Assembly: GCF_016919165.1 (NCBI RefSeq)
Contig: NZ_JAFFPS010000039.1
Coordinates: 1 to 64,000, forward strand
DNA: 64,000 nt
Direction: 5' to 3'
Source: Leptospira chreensis
GTDB lineage: Bacteria; Spirochaetota; Leptospiria; Leptospirales; Leptospiraceae
Below are positions 50,916 through 60,577 of this stretch, piece by piece. The translations under genes were made by a program, and so were the position numbers. The first letter of the stretch is position 1. Every line of letters begins with the position of its first letter. The notes beneath the pieces are model-generated. The model made no database searches, was not told the DNA's origin, and was given only the letters and a program-made list of their open reading frames with translations.

Positions 50916-52778
50916 ATGGCAAATTCACTAAAGATTTTTTTCTCTCTGGCTTTTTCCATTTTTCTATTTCAATGTTTGGGAAGTCGTCGGCCACTGGTTC
51001 CTTCTTATGTGGATCCTCAAGGTAGTCTGCGTGATGCTGCCGTTGGACAAAAGTTTATGGTCTCCACGGGGAATCCTTTGGCCACAACGGCTGCGATCAA
51101 AGTTTTGGAAAGTGGTGGAAATGCAGTTGATGCGGCAGTAGCAGCACTCCTTGTCTTAAACGTAACCAATGGAGAAGCCGCTAGTTTTCCTTCCGTTGCA
51201 CCAACATTAGTTTATGATAAAAAATCAGGACAAGTCAAAAGTTATATAGGAGCTGGGACAGCACCAAAAAAAGCAAACATCGAATGGTTTCAAGAGAAAG
51301 GTTATGATGTGATGCCAAAAAATTCTATTTTGACTCAGTTGTTACCGGCATCTCCCGACGTCATTGTACGCCTGTTACAAGATCATGGAACCAAATCTTT
51401 TTCCGACCTTGTGCAACCAGCCATTACTGTCGCAGAAGAAGGATTTCCTGCCAATCGAATCCTCGTAAAAAACTTAGACTTACCTTTATATAAACGTTTA
51501 GGTTTTACATTGATTATGCCATACAACTCGGAAGTATATCTTGAAAAAAAATGGTGGTATGGAATTCGAGAAGGAGAACTCACCAAACGATTGGATTTGG
51601 CAAAAACATGGAAGTCCATGGCAAATGAAGAAATACTATCTTTAAAAAAAGGAAAGACCAGGAAACAAGCATTAGAATCGGTAAGAGATTATTTTTATAA
51701 AGGCCCTATTTCTGATGCCATTGTAAAACTACATACGGATAAAGAGGGTCTGATTACGAAAGAAGATTTGGCAAACTATTCCGGCGGTTGGGAAAAACCA
51801 GTTTCTGGTGAGTTTCGAGATTACCAAATTTTATCAAACCAAACTTGGACACAAGGTCCAGTGGTACCTATGGTTTTGCAATTGTTAGATGGTGTTGATC
51901 TAAAGTCAATGGGTCATAACTCCCCGGAATACATCCACACAGTGGCGCAAGCGATTGAACTTGTCGTTGCCGATAGGGAAAGGTATTTTGGAGATCCAAA
52001 ATTTGTAGATGTTCCGATTGATGGTTTACTTTCCAAAAAATATGCGAACCTCAGACGAAAATTGATTCAAAAAGATGCCTTTGGAGTGACTCCTCCTTTT
52101 GGAAATCCTTGGGAGTTTGATACAAAGAAACCAAACTCCTCTAATATACAACCTAACGAAACAAAGGAACAAACGGTTGGTGAAATTAAATATGGTAAAG
52201 ACACTACTTATTTGAGTATTGTGGATGGAACTGGGAATGCCGTTTCTCTCACACCGAGTGATTTTCCTCAATCACCTATGGTTCCAGGTACTGGACTCAC
52301 GTTAGGCATTCGTATGACACAATTTCGTTTGGATCCAAATCATCCTTCTGCCCTCGTTCCAGGAAAACGACCACGGATCACACCCAATCCGGGAATGGTA
52401 TTAAAACAAGGAAAGTTATGGATGAGTTTTGGAACACCGGGTGGGGATGTGCAAAGCCAAGCGATGATTCAATTTTTTTTGAATGTTGTCGTTTTTGGAA
52501 TGGATCCACAAAAGGCAGTAGAGGCACCTAGGTTTCGTTCGGTGAACTGGCCGGATAGTTTTTCACCACATAGTTACAGACCTGGTGGAATTGAATTGGA
52601 AGAGTCTCTTTATACGACAATTTCTGATTCATTAAAAACAAAGGGATACAAAGTATATAAAAAAGGACATCTGGACAATGATCTCGGTTCCATCTGTGCT
52701 GTGTTAAATGATATCAAATCTAAAAAATTGATTGGAGTGGCCGACCCTAGAGAAGAGTCCTGGGCCGAAGGAAAATAA
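50916..52778 (+). CDS. ggt: Gamma-glutamyltranspeptidase lipoprotein
   Basis: 620 residues. The signal ends in IFLFQC (Cys20), so the enzyme is a predicted lipoprotein. The large-subunit part has GNAVDAAVAALLVLNV and the start of the small subunit is generated by autocleavage before Thr430 in KDTTYLSIVD (nucleophile pattern TTxxSxVD). The following GNAVSLT and the FGTPGGD motif (about 508-514, the oxyanion glycines) are intact. It hydrolyses glutathione and transfers gamma-glutamyl groups in the periplasm or at the surface. It ends ten bases before creB, so it may be co-transcribed with the creBCD genes. Confidence 0.92.
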   Translation: MANSLKIFFSLAFSIFLFQCLGSRRPLVPSYVDPQGSLRDAAVGQKFMVSTGNPLATTAAIKVLESGGNAVDAAVAALLVLNVTNGEAASFPSVAPTLVYDKKSGQVKSYIGAGTAPKKANIEWFQEKGYDVMPKNSILTQLLPASPDVIVRLLQDHGTKSFSDLVQPAITVAEEGFPANRILVKNLDLPLYKRLGFTLIMPYNSEVYLEKKWWYGIREGELTKRLDLAKTWKSMANEEILSLKKGKTRKQALESVRDYFYKGPISDAIVKLHTDKEGLITKEDLANYSGGWEKPVSGEFRDYQILSNQTWTQGPVVPMVLQLLDGVDLKSMGHNSPEYIHTVAQAIELVVADRERYFGDPKFVDVPIDGLLSKKYANLRRKLIQKDAFGVTPPFGNPWEFDTKKPNSSNIQPNETKEQTVGEIKYGKDTTYLSIVDGTGNAVSLTPSDFPQSPMVPGTGLTLGIRMTQFRLDPNHPSALVPGKRPRITPNPGMVLKQGKLWMSFGTPGGDVQSQAMIQFFLNVVVFGMDPQKAVEAPRFRSVNWPDSFSPHSYRPGGIELEESLYTTISDSLKTKGYKVYKKGHLDNDLGSICAVLNDIKSKKLIGVADPREESWAEGK

Positions 52779-52788
52779 ACTTTCACTA

Positions 52789-53457
52789 ATGACAAAAATA
52801 CTTCTAATCGAAGATGAACCAGGGATTCAAGAAACCATCCAAATTACTTTGGAGTCGGAAGGATTTATTGTTTCTGTGGCCTCCACTGGAAAACAGGGGA
52901 TAGAAAAAGTTTCTAGTGAGATCTCTCTGATCGTGCTTGATATTGGATTACCTGATCAAAATGGATTTGAAGTTCTAAAAGAAATTCGAAAAACGTTTCA
53001 AACACCTGTTATCTTCTTAACGGCACGAAATACGGAGATTGATAAGGTTCTCGGACTTGAAATTGGGGCAGATGATTATATGGTAAAACCATTTAGTCCG
53101 AGGGAGCTTTTAGCAAGAATCCGTGCCATCTTAAGACGAAGTACACAAACTCAAACTTTGGAAGATCATAAATTTAGGATTTCCTTAGATAAGAAGTTGG
53201 TTTATTTTAATGGGAAAACATTGAACCTTTCCCCTTATGAATACAAAACGATGGAACTATTTTTTAAATGGCCCGGTCGTATTTTTACTAGAGAAGAAAT
53301 TATGGACAGTGTTTGGACAGAACCAGAAGATAGTTTCGATCGCGCCGTGGATACTGTCATTAAAAACATCCGCGCCAGGTTTAAAGAAATTGAAAATGAC
53401 TTCGACCCCATTGAAACAAGAAGGGGACAAGGTTATGGATTGAAGGAAAAAATATGA
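52789..53457 (+). CDS. creB: CreB-type response regulator (OmpR/PhoB family)
   Basis: 222 residues from ATG 52789 (MTKILLIEDE); a TTG at 52732 would extend it inside ggt and is unlikely. Receiver domain with acidic pair E8-D9, phosphoacceptor D51 (LIVLDIGLPD), T78 and K100 (VKPFSP), then an OmpR-type winged-helix DNA-binding domain (FTREEIMDSVW, ...RRGQGYGL). Paired with the CreC kinase and CreD membrane protein it fits the creBCD system, which in Gammaproteobacteria responds to beta-lactams and to carbon-source changes. It overlaps the creC start (ATGA). Confidence 0.88.
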   Translation: MTKILLIEDEPGIQETIQITLESEGFIVSVASTGKQGIEKVSSEISLIVLDIGLPDQNGFEVLKEIRKTFQTPVIFLTARNTEIDKVLGLEIGADDYMVKPFSPRELLARIRAILRRSTQTQTLEDHKFRISLDKKLVYFNGKTLNLSPYEYKTMELFFKWPGRIFTREEIMDSVWTEPEDSFDRAVDTVIKNIRARFKEIENDFDPIETRRGQGYGLKEKI

Positions 53458-54901
53458 ACCTTTGGATTCGAATCATCGTTAGTTTTTTTTTATCCTAAGT
53501 ATTGGATTTTATTATTTAATTGATAAAACGGAAGAATCCATTCGCCCTCGTTACATGGAAACAGTCGAGGAATCATTAAATGATACAGCTCATATTTTAT
53601 CTGCGATTGTGGAAGAGAGATTAGAACAAAATCCTCTTACCTATTCCAAGTTTTCAGAGACACTCCATTCGTTATTTTCACCGGTATTCGAAAACACAAA
53701 CAAACGTTCTTTCGAAGCAAAGATTTATTCTCTTCTAAAAACAAATACGGACATCCAAGTTTATATCACCAATACAAAGGGAATTGTGATTTTTGATTCG
53801 GAAAAGTATAGGGAAGGACTCGACTATTCCAAGTTTAACGATGTGTATTTGACTCTCCAAGGAAAGTATGGAGCACGTTCGAGTAAACTGATCGATACAG
53901 AAGGAGAAGGGGCTTTGTTTGTCGCCTCACCCATTCGATACAAAAATCAAATCGTTGGCGTTCTCACTGTCATCAAACCAAAAACAGGGGTGATTCCTTT
54001 CATTGAGGAAGCCAAAAAAAAGTTTTGGCGGATTTCACTCCTTGTGGCTTCAGCGATTGCCATTCTCTTTAGTTTACTTGCGTATTTGAGTTTTCGTCCT
54101 ATTTTACGCCTTTCGAAATATGTAAGTTCCTTACGAAAAAAAGAAAAGATAGTTTTCCCAAAACTTGGGATTCGCGAATTGAATGAACTTGGGAAAGAAG
54201 TGGATTTACTCGTCGAGGAAATTGAAGGGAAAAAATATATAGAATCGTATGTCCAAACTTTGACTCATGAAATCAAAAGTCCACTCTCCTCGATTTTAGC
54301 ATCGGTAGAACTTTTACAATCTCATCCAAACGAATCCACTCGTCTTATCAAAAACATTCATGAGGAAGGAAAACGAATCCAAAAACTCATTGAACAAATG
54401 TTAGAGCTCTCCTCTTTAGAGGGAAACAAATCCATCTCATTAGAGGAACGGGTTCTTTTGTATGATTTAGTTAAGGAAGTCCTTCTTAATTTCCAATCCG
54501 AACTTCAGTGGAAATCGATCCAAGTGGTGGTAAATGCAGAAAACCAAACTTTGGAAGTCCAAGGAAACAGAAATTATATATACTTAAGCGTAGAGAATCT
54601 AATCAGAAACTCGGTCGACTTTGCCAATGAAAACGATACGATCACCATTGGAATTCAGGAAGAAACAAATGGTTTTTTGAAGTTTTCTGTGATGGATGAA
54701 GGCCACTGGATTCCTGATTATGCTCTCACTCGGGTAACAGAAAAATTTTATTCTTTACCAAGACCAAATAACAACCGTAAGAGTTCTGGTTTAGGACTTA
54801 GTATTGTAAACCAAATTGTGAACCTTCATGGAGGTAAGTTGGAGATCCAGAATCGAAATCCGCGAGGGGTCCTCGTTTCTATTTTTTTTCCAAAAACCTA
54901 G
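53454..54901 (+). pseudogene. creC: CreC-type sensor histidine kinase with frameshift in a poly-T tract
   Basis: ATG at 53454 overlaps creB (ATGA). It reads MNLWIRIIVSFFLS, then hits TAA at 53496. The downstream frame (uninterrupted from 53489) reads FILSIGFYYLIDKTEE and continues into the sensor kinase, so the signal anchor and body are split by a -1 shift in the nine-T tract 53483-53491; seven or ten T would restore it. The rest is a good kinase: second membrane helix about (in the downstream part) 160-180, H-box LTHEIKSPLSS (His238 counting from 53555), N-box NLIRNSVDFAN, G2 GLGLSIV. The G1 box reads DEGHWIP, with Trp instead of Gly. Either phase variation, programmed shift, pseudogene or assembly error. 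Confidence 0.75.
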
Positions 54902-54975
54902 ACCCTCACAGAATCCTCACATTCAGAACATAAAAGACTCACGAAAAAGATCTATCCTATAGATAGGAGATTTTT

Positions 54976-56304
54976 ATGAGTAAACTACAAACATCTGTCA
55001 ACCTTCGCCTTGCCATCCTCGGTGGAATGGTTTTATTATTTATCATACCACTCGTGATGATTGGTTCCTTAATTGATGAACGAAGCGCCGCAAGAAACCA
55101 AGCGGTAACGGAAGTGGGAGAAAAATGGGGAGCAAACCAAACCATTGTTGGGCCTATCCTTATGGTGCCTTATAATGTAAGGACTCCCAAGTCTGGTTCT
55201 ACAAAGGAAAAAGACAAATGGGATTATGTTACCGATTATGCTTATTTTTTACCGGAAGAATTGGATTCTGCGGTAGAGATGAAAACAGAACTTCGTAAAA
55301 GAAGTATCTATGAAATTCCGTTATACACGAGTAAAATGAAGATTACAGGAAAATTTTCACCAATTGTTTCCTCTGATTTTCCAATGGATACAACCTATAT
55401 CTATTGGGATGATGTTCGGCTTGTTGTTTCTGTTTCCGATTTGAAGGGACTTGGAGGAGAAATGAAATTGTCTTGGTCTGGAAAAGATAAAAAGTTTTTA
55501 CCGGGAACAAGGTCCTCCTCTTTTCCATCCGGACTCAATGCTCCGGTTGTGATTACAGAAGCTGGTAACTCCATACCATTTGAAATCCAAATGGAAGTCA
55601 AAGGATCAGAATCGTTGTCTGTGATTCCTGTTGGAAAAAAATCCAAACTAGTGATGAATTCCGATTGGAAGGACCCATCCTTCAATGGAAATCTTTTACC
55701 AAAAGATAGATCCATTCATGAGAATGGTTTTTCTGCGGTCTGGGAATCTTCCTACTTTGCAAGATCTTATCCGCAAGTGATCCACTCTATGGATGTTCAG
55801 ATTCTCGAAACCATTCTAAATTCAGGGTATGGTGTGAGTTTGGTGATTCCGGTAGACCATTATTTAAAAATGGAACGATCGGTAAAGTATGGCCTTCTCT
55901 TTATCGTCACTAGTTTTGCTTTGTTCTTTCTTATGGAAGTATTTGGTGGTGTTCTTTTACATCCCATCCAGTACATCTTAATCGGATCGGCAATGGTTTT
56001 GTTTTATGTTCTGAATCTATCTTTTTCAGAACACTTAGGATTTTTACCAGCTTACATTCTATCGAGTTTGGCAGTGACAGGACTCATTGGATACTATGCG
56101 ATGAATGTATTAAATAATAAACGAAAAGGACTTGTTACTGCTTCCTATTATCTAGGTTTGTATTCTTTTCTTTATGTGATTCTTGCATCCGAAGAACAAG
56201 CCTTACTTCTGGGATCTTTGGCCCTATTTATCGTTCTTGCGACTGTCATGCATTTCACTCGTAAGGTGGACTGGTATCAGTTTGGATTGAAGAAGGAGAT
56301 ATAA
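54976..56304 (+). CDS. creD: CreD inner-membrane protein
   Basis: 442 residues. N-terminal membrane helix, a large periplasmic domain (about 45-300) containing DERSAARNQA near the start (family pattern R-x-A-x-x-x-V) and ending with the short helix-turn before four to five C-terminal membrane helices (HLGFLPAYILSSLAV, etc.). This is the CreD (Cre regulon inner-membrane protein) layout. It is 74 bases after creC and ends with a strong terminator at 56372. In Enterobacteriaceae creD is the main CreBC target and influences envelope and beta-lactam response; the role here is inferred. Confidence 0.88.
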   Translation: MSKLQTSVNLRLAILGGMVLLFIIPLVMIGSLIDERSAARNQAVTEVGEKWGANQTIVGPILMVPYNVRTPKSGSTKEKDKWDYVTDYAYFLPEELDSAVEMKTELRKRSIYEIPLYTSKMKITGKFSPIVSSDFPMDTTYIYWDDVRLVVSVSDLKGLGGEMKLSWSGKDKKFLPGTRSSSFPSGLNAPVVITEAGNSIPFEIQMEVKGSESLSVIPVGKKSKLVMNSDWKDPSFNGNLLPKDRSIHENGFSAVWESSYFARSYPQVIHSMDVQILETILNSGYGVSLVIPVDHYLKMERSVKYGLLFIVTSFALFFLMEVFGGVLLHPIQYILIGSAMVLFYVLNLSFSEHLGFLPAYILSSLAVTGLIGYYAMNVLNNKRKGLVTASYYLGLYSFLYVILASEEQALLLGSLALFIVLATVMHFTRKVDWYQFGLKKEI

Positions 56305-56371
56305 GTTTAGAATTTAGGTAATCTGCGATACATAAACTAAACATTAATAGAAGTAGAAAGTTTTAATAAGG

Positions 56372-56408
56372 AACCTAACAGGATTTAAACTTCCTGTTAG
56401 GTTTTTTT
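56372..56408 (+). terminator. Intrinsic terminator after creD
   Basis: AACCTAACAGGA (56372-56383) pairs perfectly with TCCTGTTAGGTT (56392-56403), a 12-bp stem with an 8-base loop, followed by a run of seven T (56402-56408). It ends the ggt-creBCD unit and lies just before the end of the opposing gene at 56415. Confidence 0.85.
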
Positions 56409-56414
56409 AAGAGA

Positions 56415-57404
56415 TCATTCCCCAAAACTTTTGGAAAATTCCAATGTGAAGTTGAGAGCAGTAAAATCAAATTTTGTATCTTGAGAACCATGCCAAGCAG
56501 AATACAATAGTGTCGCTGTCGGTGAGTTTCCTAAAGTAAAGTAGTTTTGGTGTTTCACCTTCATATTTTCTTTGGAGTATCCCCATTTTGCGGCAAACCA
56601 AGAAGAAAAACGAAATACAAAGTCTAGTGTTTGTTTGGTTCCTGAGTAAGTCGCATCCCCATTCGCATAACCAGCAGTAATGACACCGATAGTCGCTATG
56701 GATGTTGCGACTCTGGAATCGTTACCTCTTAAGTTATAGAATTGTTGCCCTAAGTGGATTTCAAACCATCGTAATGGTTTAATTTCTAAGTGGATCCCAG
56801 GTACGATACCTTTGACATTTAAAGTTGCATCTGCGTCCTGTATCGTAAAAAAAGATGTGCCACCAAAACTTCCAGGTGCAGGTGGGATGTAATCGTAAAA
56901 TACACCCGACATGTCTGTCAACTGGTTGATGCTGGTTCTTCTTAAACTGGCTCCAATATTAAAATGTGAATTCACAGGATGGAAATAAGCAACCCCCAAA
57001 CTTTTTTTGTTCTCTTTAAATTTAGCACCGTAGGGATCATCGTTATTACTCGCATTTACCAAAACCCTGGATTCGTAAAATACGCGGAACTTGTCCTGGT
57101 AACGATATTCCACTTCCCTCGTATTGGCATTACCATCAAATTTTGGCATTTGTTCTGTGAAGTATATCAAATCAATTACAGTTGCACCATTGAACGTCAT
57201 ATAGGCGAGATCTGCATTTCTTTGGTAATCTTTTTCGGGAATATATAGAGTTCCAGCACTTCCCGTAGATCGGAAATACACTCGGTGTTTGTCTGGTTGC
57301 CGTACTTCTGGCAATTCATGGGTGGAGTCAAAGTCTTTGGCAAAAAGACTGTCGAAAGACAAAAACACAACCCCCAATGTTAAGATGATTCTTTTAAGGG
57401 ACAC
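56415..57404 (-). CDS. Outer-membrane beta-barrel protein of unknown function
   Basis: 329 residues. Cleavable signal peptide, then alternating-residue beta strands throughout, Phe-Gly-type C-terminal strand (FNFTLEFSKSF), and the typical aromatic-rich barrel composition. No porin family recognised. It is the last gene of a four-gene unit (58465 to 56415) with three TRL-like lipoproteins, the nearest being three bases upstream, so it may act as their outer-membrane partner. Confidence 0.7.
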   Translation of the reverse strand: MSLKRIILTLGVVFLSFDSLFAKDFDSTHELPEVRQPDKHRVYFRSTGSAGTLYIPEKDYQRNADLAYMTFNGATVIDLIYFTEQMPKFDGNANTREVEYRYQDKFRVFYESRVLVNASNNDDPYGAKFKENKKSLGVAYFHPVNSHFNIGASLRRTSINQLTDMSGVFYDYIPPAPGSFGGTSFFTIQDADATLNVKGIVPGIHLEIKPLRWFEIHLGQQFYNLRGNDSRVATSIATIGVITAGYANGDATYSGTKQTLDFVFRFSSWFAAKWGYSKENMKVKHQNYFTLGNSPTATLLYSAWHGSQDTKFDFTALNFTLEFSKSFGE

Positions 57405-57407
57405 TGT

Positions 57408-57746
57408 CTATTCCCCCCAAACAATCACACATTCGCGATAAAAAAGTCCGAATGGTAAAATCGTCAAAGACTCGCGGTCAATGACTGCAATCTTTTTGAT
57501 GTTTGCATGTTGTGCGGCCTCTTCGATAGAGTTACCAGATCCATAGTAGAAAATATTCACTACCAAACCTGATATACTGCAAGACTTACCAGACTTTTCT
57601 ACTTTAGCGGATGTTATCATATTTCCTACAGCATCCCCATTTAAATGTTGGGTGGTGTTAGAAAATAGATAACCTGGGATTGGAGTGGTCACACAGTTTG
57701 TAAAAAGTGCTAAACTAAAAATTGAAAGTAAAAGGTATTTCATCAT
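57408..57746 (-). CDS. TRL-like lipoprotein, copy 1 (downstream)
   Basis: 112 residues. Signal ending in SLALFTNC (Cys18). The TRL-like pattern CxISGLVVNIFYYGSGNSIEEAA, followed by NIKKIAVIDRESLTILPFG, matches the family (soluble body with a small amphipathic G-rich stretch and KI-x-x-ID-x-x-S strand). Its ATG (57746) shares one base with the stop of the next copy upstream (TAATG), so the genes are coupled. Function of TRL proteins (named from tRNA-linked loci) is unknown. Confidence 0.75.
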   Translation of the reverse strand: MMKYLLLSIFSLALFTNCVTTPIPGYLFSNTTQHLNGDAVGNMITSAKVEKSGKSCSISGLVVNIFYYGSGNSIEEAAQHANIKKIAVIDRESLTILPFGLFYRECVIVWGE

Positions 57747-58063
57747 TATTCTCCAGATACAATTGTACAGTAGTTACGGAATAAACCGGTGAAGACAGAT
57801 AGGGAGGAGTGGTCAATCGTTGCAATTTTGCTGATTCCGTTTTTGTTGGCTACGGATCCAGCACCAGCATCACCCGCGCTAAAAAGATAAAGGACAGTGA
57901 ACTGACATCCTTTTCCTTCTTTTGTCGCTTTTACATTGTTTTCCGCATTGAATGTACCAGCAAACTTTGTGGAAGAATAAATAAAGCCGTGAGTTGGGCC
58001 AATCGCACAATTTGCGAATAAAAATACAGATAAGAGAGAGATAAATACTAATTTCATTTTCAT
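57746..58063 (-). CDS. TRL-like lipoprotein, copy 2
   Basis: 105 residues. Signal ending in VFLFANC (Cys19). It has the same order of motifs as its neighbours: GKGCQFTVLYLFSAGDAGAGSV, ISKIATIDHSSLSVFTG and the YCTIVSG ending. The C-x-F-T-V-L-Y-L-F-S-x-G-D core is the strongest sign of the TRL family. It follows copy 3 after twelve bases and precedes copy 1 by a shared base. Confidence 0.8.
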   Translation of the reverse strand: MKMKLVFISLLSVFLFANCAIGPTHGFIYSSTKFAGTFNAENNVKATKEGKGCQFTVLYLFSAGDAGAGSVANKNGISKIATIDHSSLSVFTGLFRNYCTIVSGE

Positions 58064-58075
58064 TGGGAACTCCGA

Positions 58076-58465
58076 TTATGATCCTTTAACAATCGTACAT
58101 ACTCTATGGTAGATATAACCTGCAACAACGCCGAGCTGTTCATAATCTATATAGGCAACTTTTGTGATATTTGCAGACTTTTTCGCTGATTCGATGGAGG
58201 AATCTCCAAAAGAAAATAAGTATAATATTGAATGGTTACAACCTCTACCTTCAGAAGTTCCTTCCGCATTGAATCCAAGTGGGCCAGGAACATACGTTTT
58301 GTGGTAAAATAATCCACCTTTGGATATAGTTGACCCGGTTGCATACTCCCGTGTTGGGTTTGTATTTGCACTTGGCACATAACTCGCATGGTATGAACCA
58401 CCTGTACAGTTTTGTGTAAGTAATATGAATGTGAGTGAGACGGCAAAGAAAATACTCTTTTTCAC
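58076..58465 (-). CDS. TRL-like lipoprotein, copy 3 (first in operon)
   Basis: 129 residues from GTG 58465, which has AGGAG six bases upstream; a longer ATG-led start at 58519 has no ribosome site. Signal ending in LTQNC (Cys20). Motifs GRGCNHSILYLFSFGDSSIESA and ITKVAYIDYEQLGVVAGY are the TRL signature. It has an extra Ser/Thr-rich stretch between the lipobox and the domain. It opens the operon TRL-TRL-TRL-outer-membrane protein. Confidence 0.8.
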   Translation of the reverse strand: MKKSIFFAVSLTFILLTQNCTGGSYHASYVPSANTNPTREYATGSTISKGGLFYHKTYVPGPLGFNAEGTSEGRGCNHSILYLFSFGDSSIESAKKSANITKVAYIDYEQLGVVAGYIYHRVCTIVKGS

Positions 58466-59023
58466 ATGATTCTCCTGATGATTTTTGACAGTTGTATTTT
58501 TGATTCTGTTTTGTGTCAATCGTGTTGGGTTTTTTATAGAAATACTAACAGAGAAAAAGTGGTCTTGTAGTGAAAAACAGGTATGTTTCCATTTCAGACT
58601 ATTCTAAAAAGGCTTGCAAAGCCTAATGGATGTCTTGTGGAGAGAGAATGATCGCCGTTAGTTTGCCTTTTCTAATAAAAAGAGAATTTAAAATCTTTAA
58701 AATTTGTATTTTGAAACATAAAGGAACCGGATAGAGATTCCCCAATCCATCCGATTTGGTTGAAAGTTTTGTCGTTCCTTGTGATTCTTTTCGTCCGATT
58801 TCTATTGGGATGAACAAGGTTCAGCTTGGTTCACCGAAGATAGATTTAAGCAGAACTATGACTCCGAGAGGAGTTTTTTTTGTACAATCCCTACCCAAAC
58901 GCCTTGTCAGTTGGTCGGTTCTTTTTTTGGAATCTATCTATAAGAGATGGGACGTTTCTTGCCAATGGGTTCTCTTCTTAGAATATGGCCTAAAATCTAA
59001 ATACTTGATACAGGAGGTTCTGT
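58466..59023. other. Intergenic leader region upstream of the second chemoreceptor
   Basis: 558 bases with no convincing gene. It holds the divergent promoter area of the TRL operon, a small hairpin AGGCTT-gca-AAGCCT (58610-58624), a second TGAAC/GTTCA pair near 58811-58823 and an intrinsic-terminator-like hairpin at 58861-58881. A weak open frame (58756-59034) has no ribosome site and overlaps the chemoreceptor start; I do not accept it. A small RNA ending at the terminator is possible. Confidence 0.5.
58861..58881 (+). terminator. Intrinsic terminator inside a 558-base intergenic region
   Basis: ACTCC-gaga-GGAGT (58861-58874) followed by eight T (58874-58881). A five-bp GNRA-type hairpin plus T-tract reads as a short rho-independent terminator on the + strand, although no gene on that strand ends before it. 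It lies about 140 bases before the chemoreceptor start. Confidence 0.55.
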
Positions 59024-60577
59024 TTGTTTGCTAAATTTTTTGCCTCAAAAACCGAGATGACGATTTCCGAAGACCTTTTTACGGAAGTGATGTTACGAAA
59101 CAACAAACGTATGTTTCTTTCGTTTCTTTCGATCCTTGCTCTTGCAAACATAGCAACACTTTCCATCAAAATGGCGGGGAAAGGTTCGGATTACCTCACT
59201 TACCAAAGTATTTTTATCGAATTTGTCCTCGCTACTTCCATATTGATTTTTGGATTTTTACTCTCTACAAAGTTAAAAACACATTGGTCTTCTAGTTATA
59301 TATCCATTACTGGTGTTACACTCTGTTTACTTGTATTTCAATATGTGATTTATGGTGCGACTGAACTTGCGGCAACATTTTATATTTCCTTTGTTCTGAG
59401 TGTGTTGTATTTCAATCGGAATGCATCCATATTCAATTTCATTCTGATTATCGTTTCAGAAATTGTTTTGTTTTCTTTACGACCAGAATTAATCCCTGGT
59501 GGCCCGAGAAGTAACGTCATTGTAAGATTTCTTATTTTTATTTGGGTAGGGATTGGTGCCACTGTCGGGGCAACAGCAACCAGGAATCTTCTGAACCTAG
59601 CTGTAGAAAAACAAAAAGAAGCAAAAAAGGCTTTAGACAATTTGTTGAATATGGCAAAAACCATTCTCCAAACCATCGATGTGATGAAAGACCAGATTAA
59701 AAATCAAGATACCATCTCAGGAGAACTAAAACAAATTTCGGAACACCAAGCATCTTCTCTTTCTGAAATATCTATTTCCTTAAAAGAATTATCTTCCAAA
59801 GCAGATTCAAATAATAAAATCGCCAAATCGTTGTATAACGAATCAGAAGTATCCATTCAATCTGTAAATGATTTAAAAGCCATCAATGAAACTGTTCAGA
59901 CTGGTACGGGAAGGATCTATAAAAATTTAGATGTTGTGACGGGTTATTCCAATGACACATCCGAACACATTCACCTCTCTATTAATAAGTTCAATATCCT
60001 CAAAGAGAAAAGTACGGAGATTGCCAATTTTGTTTCTGTGATTAATGATATTGCAGACAAAGTAAACTTGTTATCTCTCAATGCAGCGATTGAAGCGGCA
60101 AGGGCAGGGGAACATGGTCGAGGATTTGCTGTAGTCGCCGAAGAAATATCTAAGCTTGCTGCTGCTACCACTCGTAACTCCAAAGAAATTTCAAAGATCA
60201 TTCAAGAAAATATATCTCTCATTGGCGAAAGTAGTGAACTCATCAATCGTTCTTCTAGTATGATGGGAAAATTGGACTCAGCCATTGGAGTCATCAAAAA
60301 TGAAATCACAGGGGTTGGTTCCAAAATTGTCGAAATCGACAAAGCCATCGAAACCATTGATAACCTAAACACTCGGATTTACGAAACCAGCAAAACCATC
60401 GAAAATTCTACGAATTCCCAGAAGATTGCCACTGAGGAATCCACGAGAATCACAGCGCACATTTCAGAGTATGCGACAAACATAGTCGAAATTTCCAAAC
60501 AAATTGCAGAAGGTAGCAAATCCACTGGCGGAATCATCATCAAACTGGATTCCATGGCCAAAGAAATGACCAATTAA
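59024..60577 (+). CDS. Methyl-accepting chemotaxis protein with polytopic membrane sensor
   Basis: 517 residues. TTG start with AGGAGG six bases upstream. Six membrane helices at about 30-190 (no large periplasmic loop, so a MASE-like embedded sensor), a coiled coil from about 200, then the signalling domain with tip [22 protein letters not shown] and [20 protein letters not shown]. No HAMP domain is obvious. It would sense a membrane or redox signal rather than an extracellular ligand. A single gene with a long upstream region. Confidence 0.88.
   Translation: MFAKFFASKTEMTISEDLFTEVMLRNNKRMFLSFLSILALANIATLSIKMAGKGSDYLTYQSIFIEFVLATSILIFGFLLSTKLKTHWSSSYISITGVTLCLLVFQYVIYGATELAATFYISFVLSVLYFNRNASIFNFILIIVSEIVLFSLRPELIPGGPRSNVIVRFLIFIWVGIGATVGATATRNLLNLAVEKQKEAKKALDNLLNMAKTILQTIDVMKDQIKNQDTISGELKQISEHQASSLSEISISLKELSSKADSNNKIAKSLYNESEVSIQSVNDLKAINETVQTGTGRIYKNLDVVTGYSNDTSEHIHLSINKFNILKEKSTEIANFVSVINDIADKVNLLSLNAAIEAARAGEHGRGFAVVAEEISKLAAATTRNSKEISKIIQENISLIGESSELINRSSSMMGKLDSAIGVIKNEITGVGSKIVEIDKAIETIDNLNTRIYETSKTIENSTNSQKIATEESTRITAHISEYATNIVEISKQIAEGSKSTGGIIIKLDSMAKEMTN

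Noticed and set aside
58756..59034. 92-residue open frame upstream of and overlapping the second chemoreceptor
   Set aside because: No ribosome-binding site, unusual composition, and the intrinsic-terminator hairpin lies inside it; the chemoreceptor TTG has a perfect AGGAGG instead.
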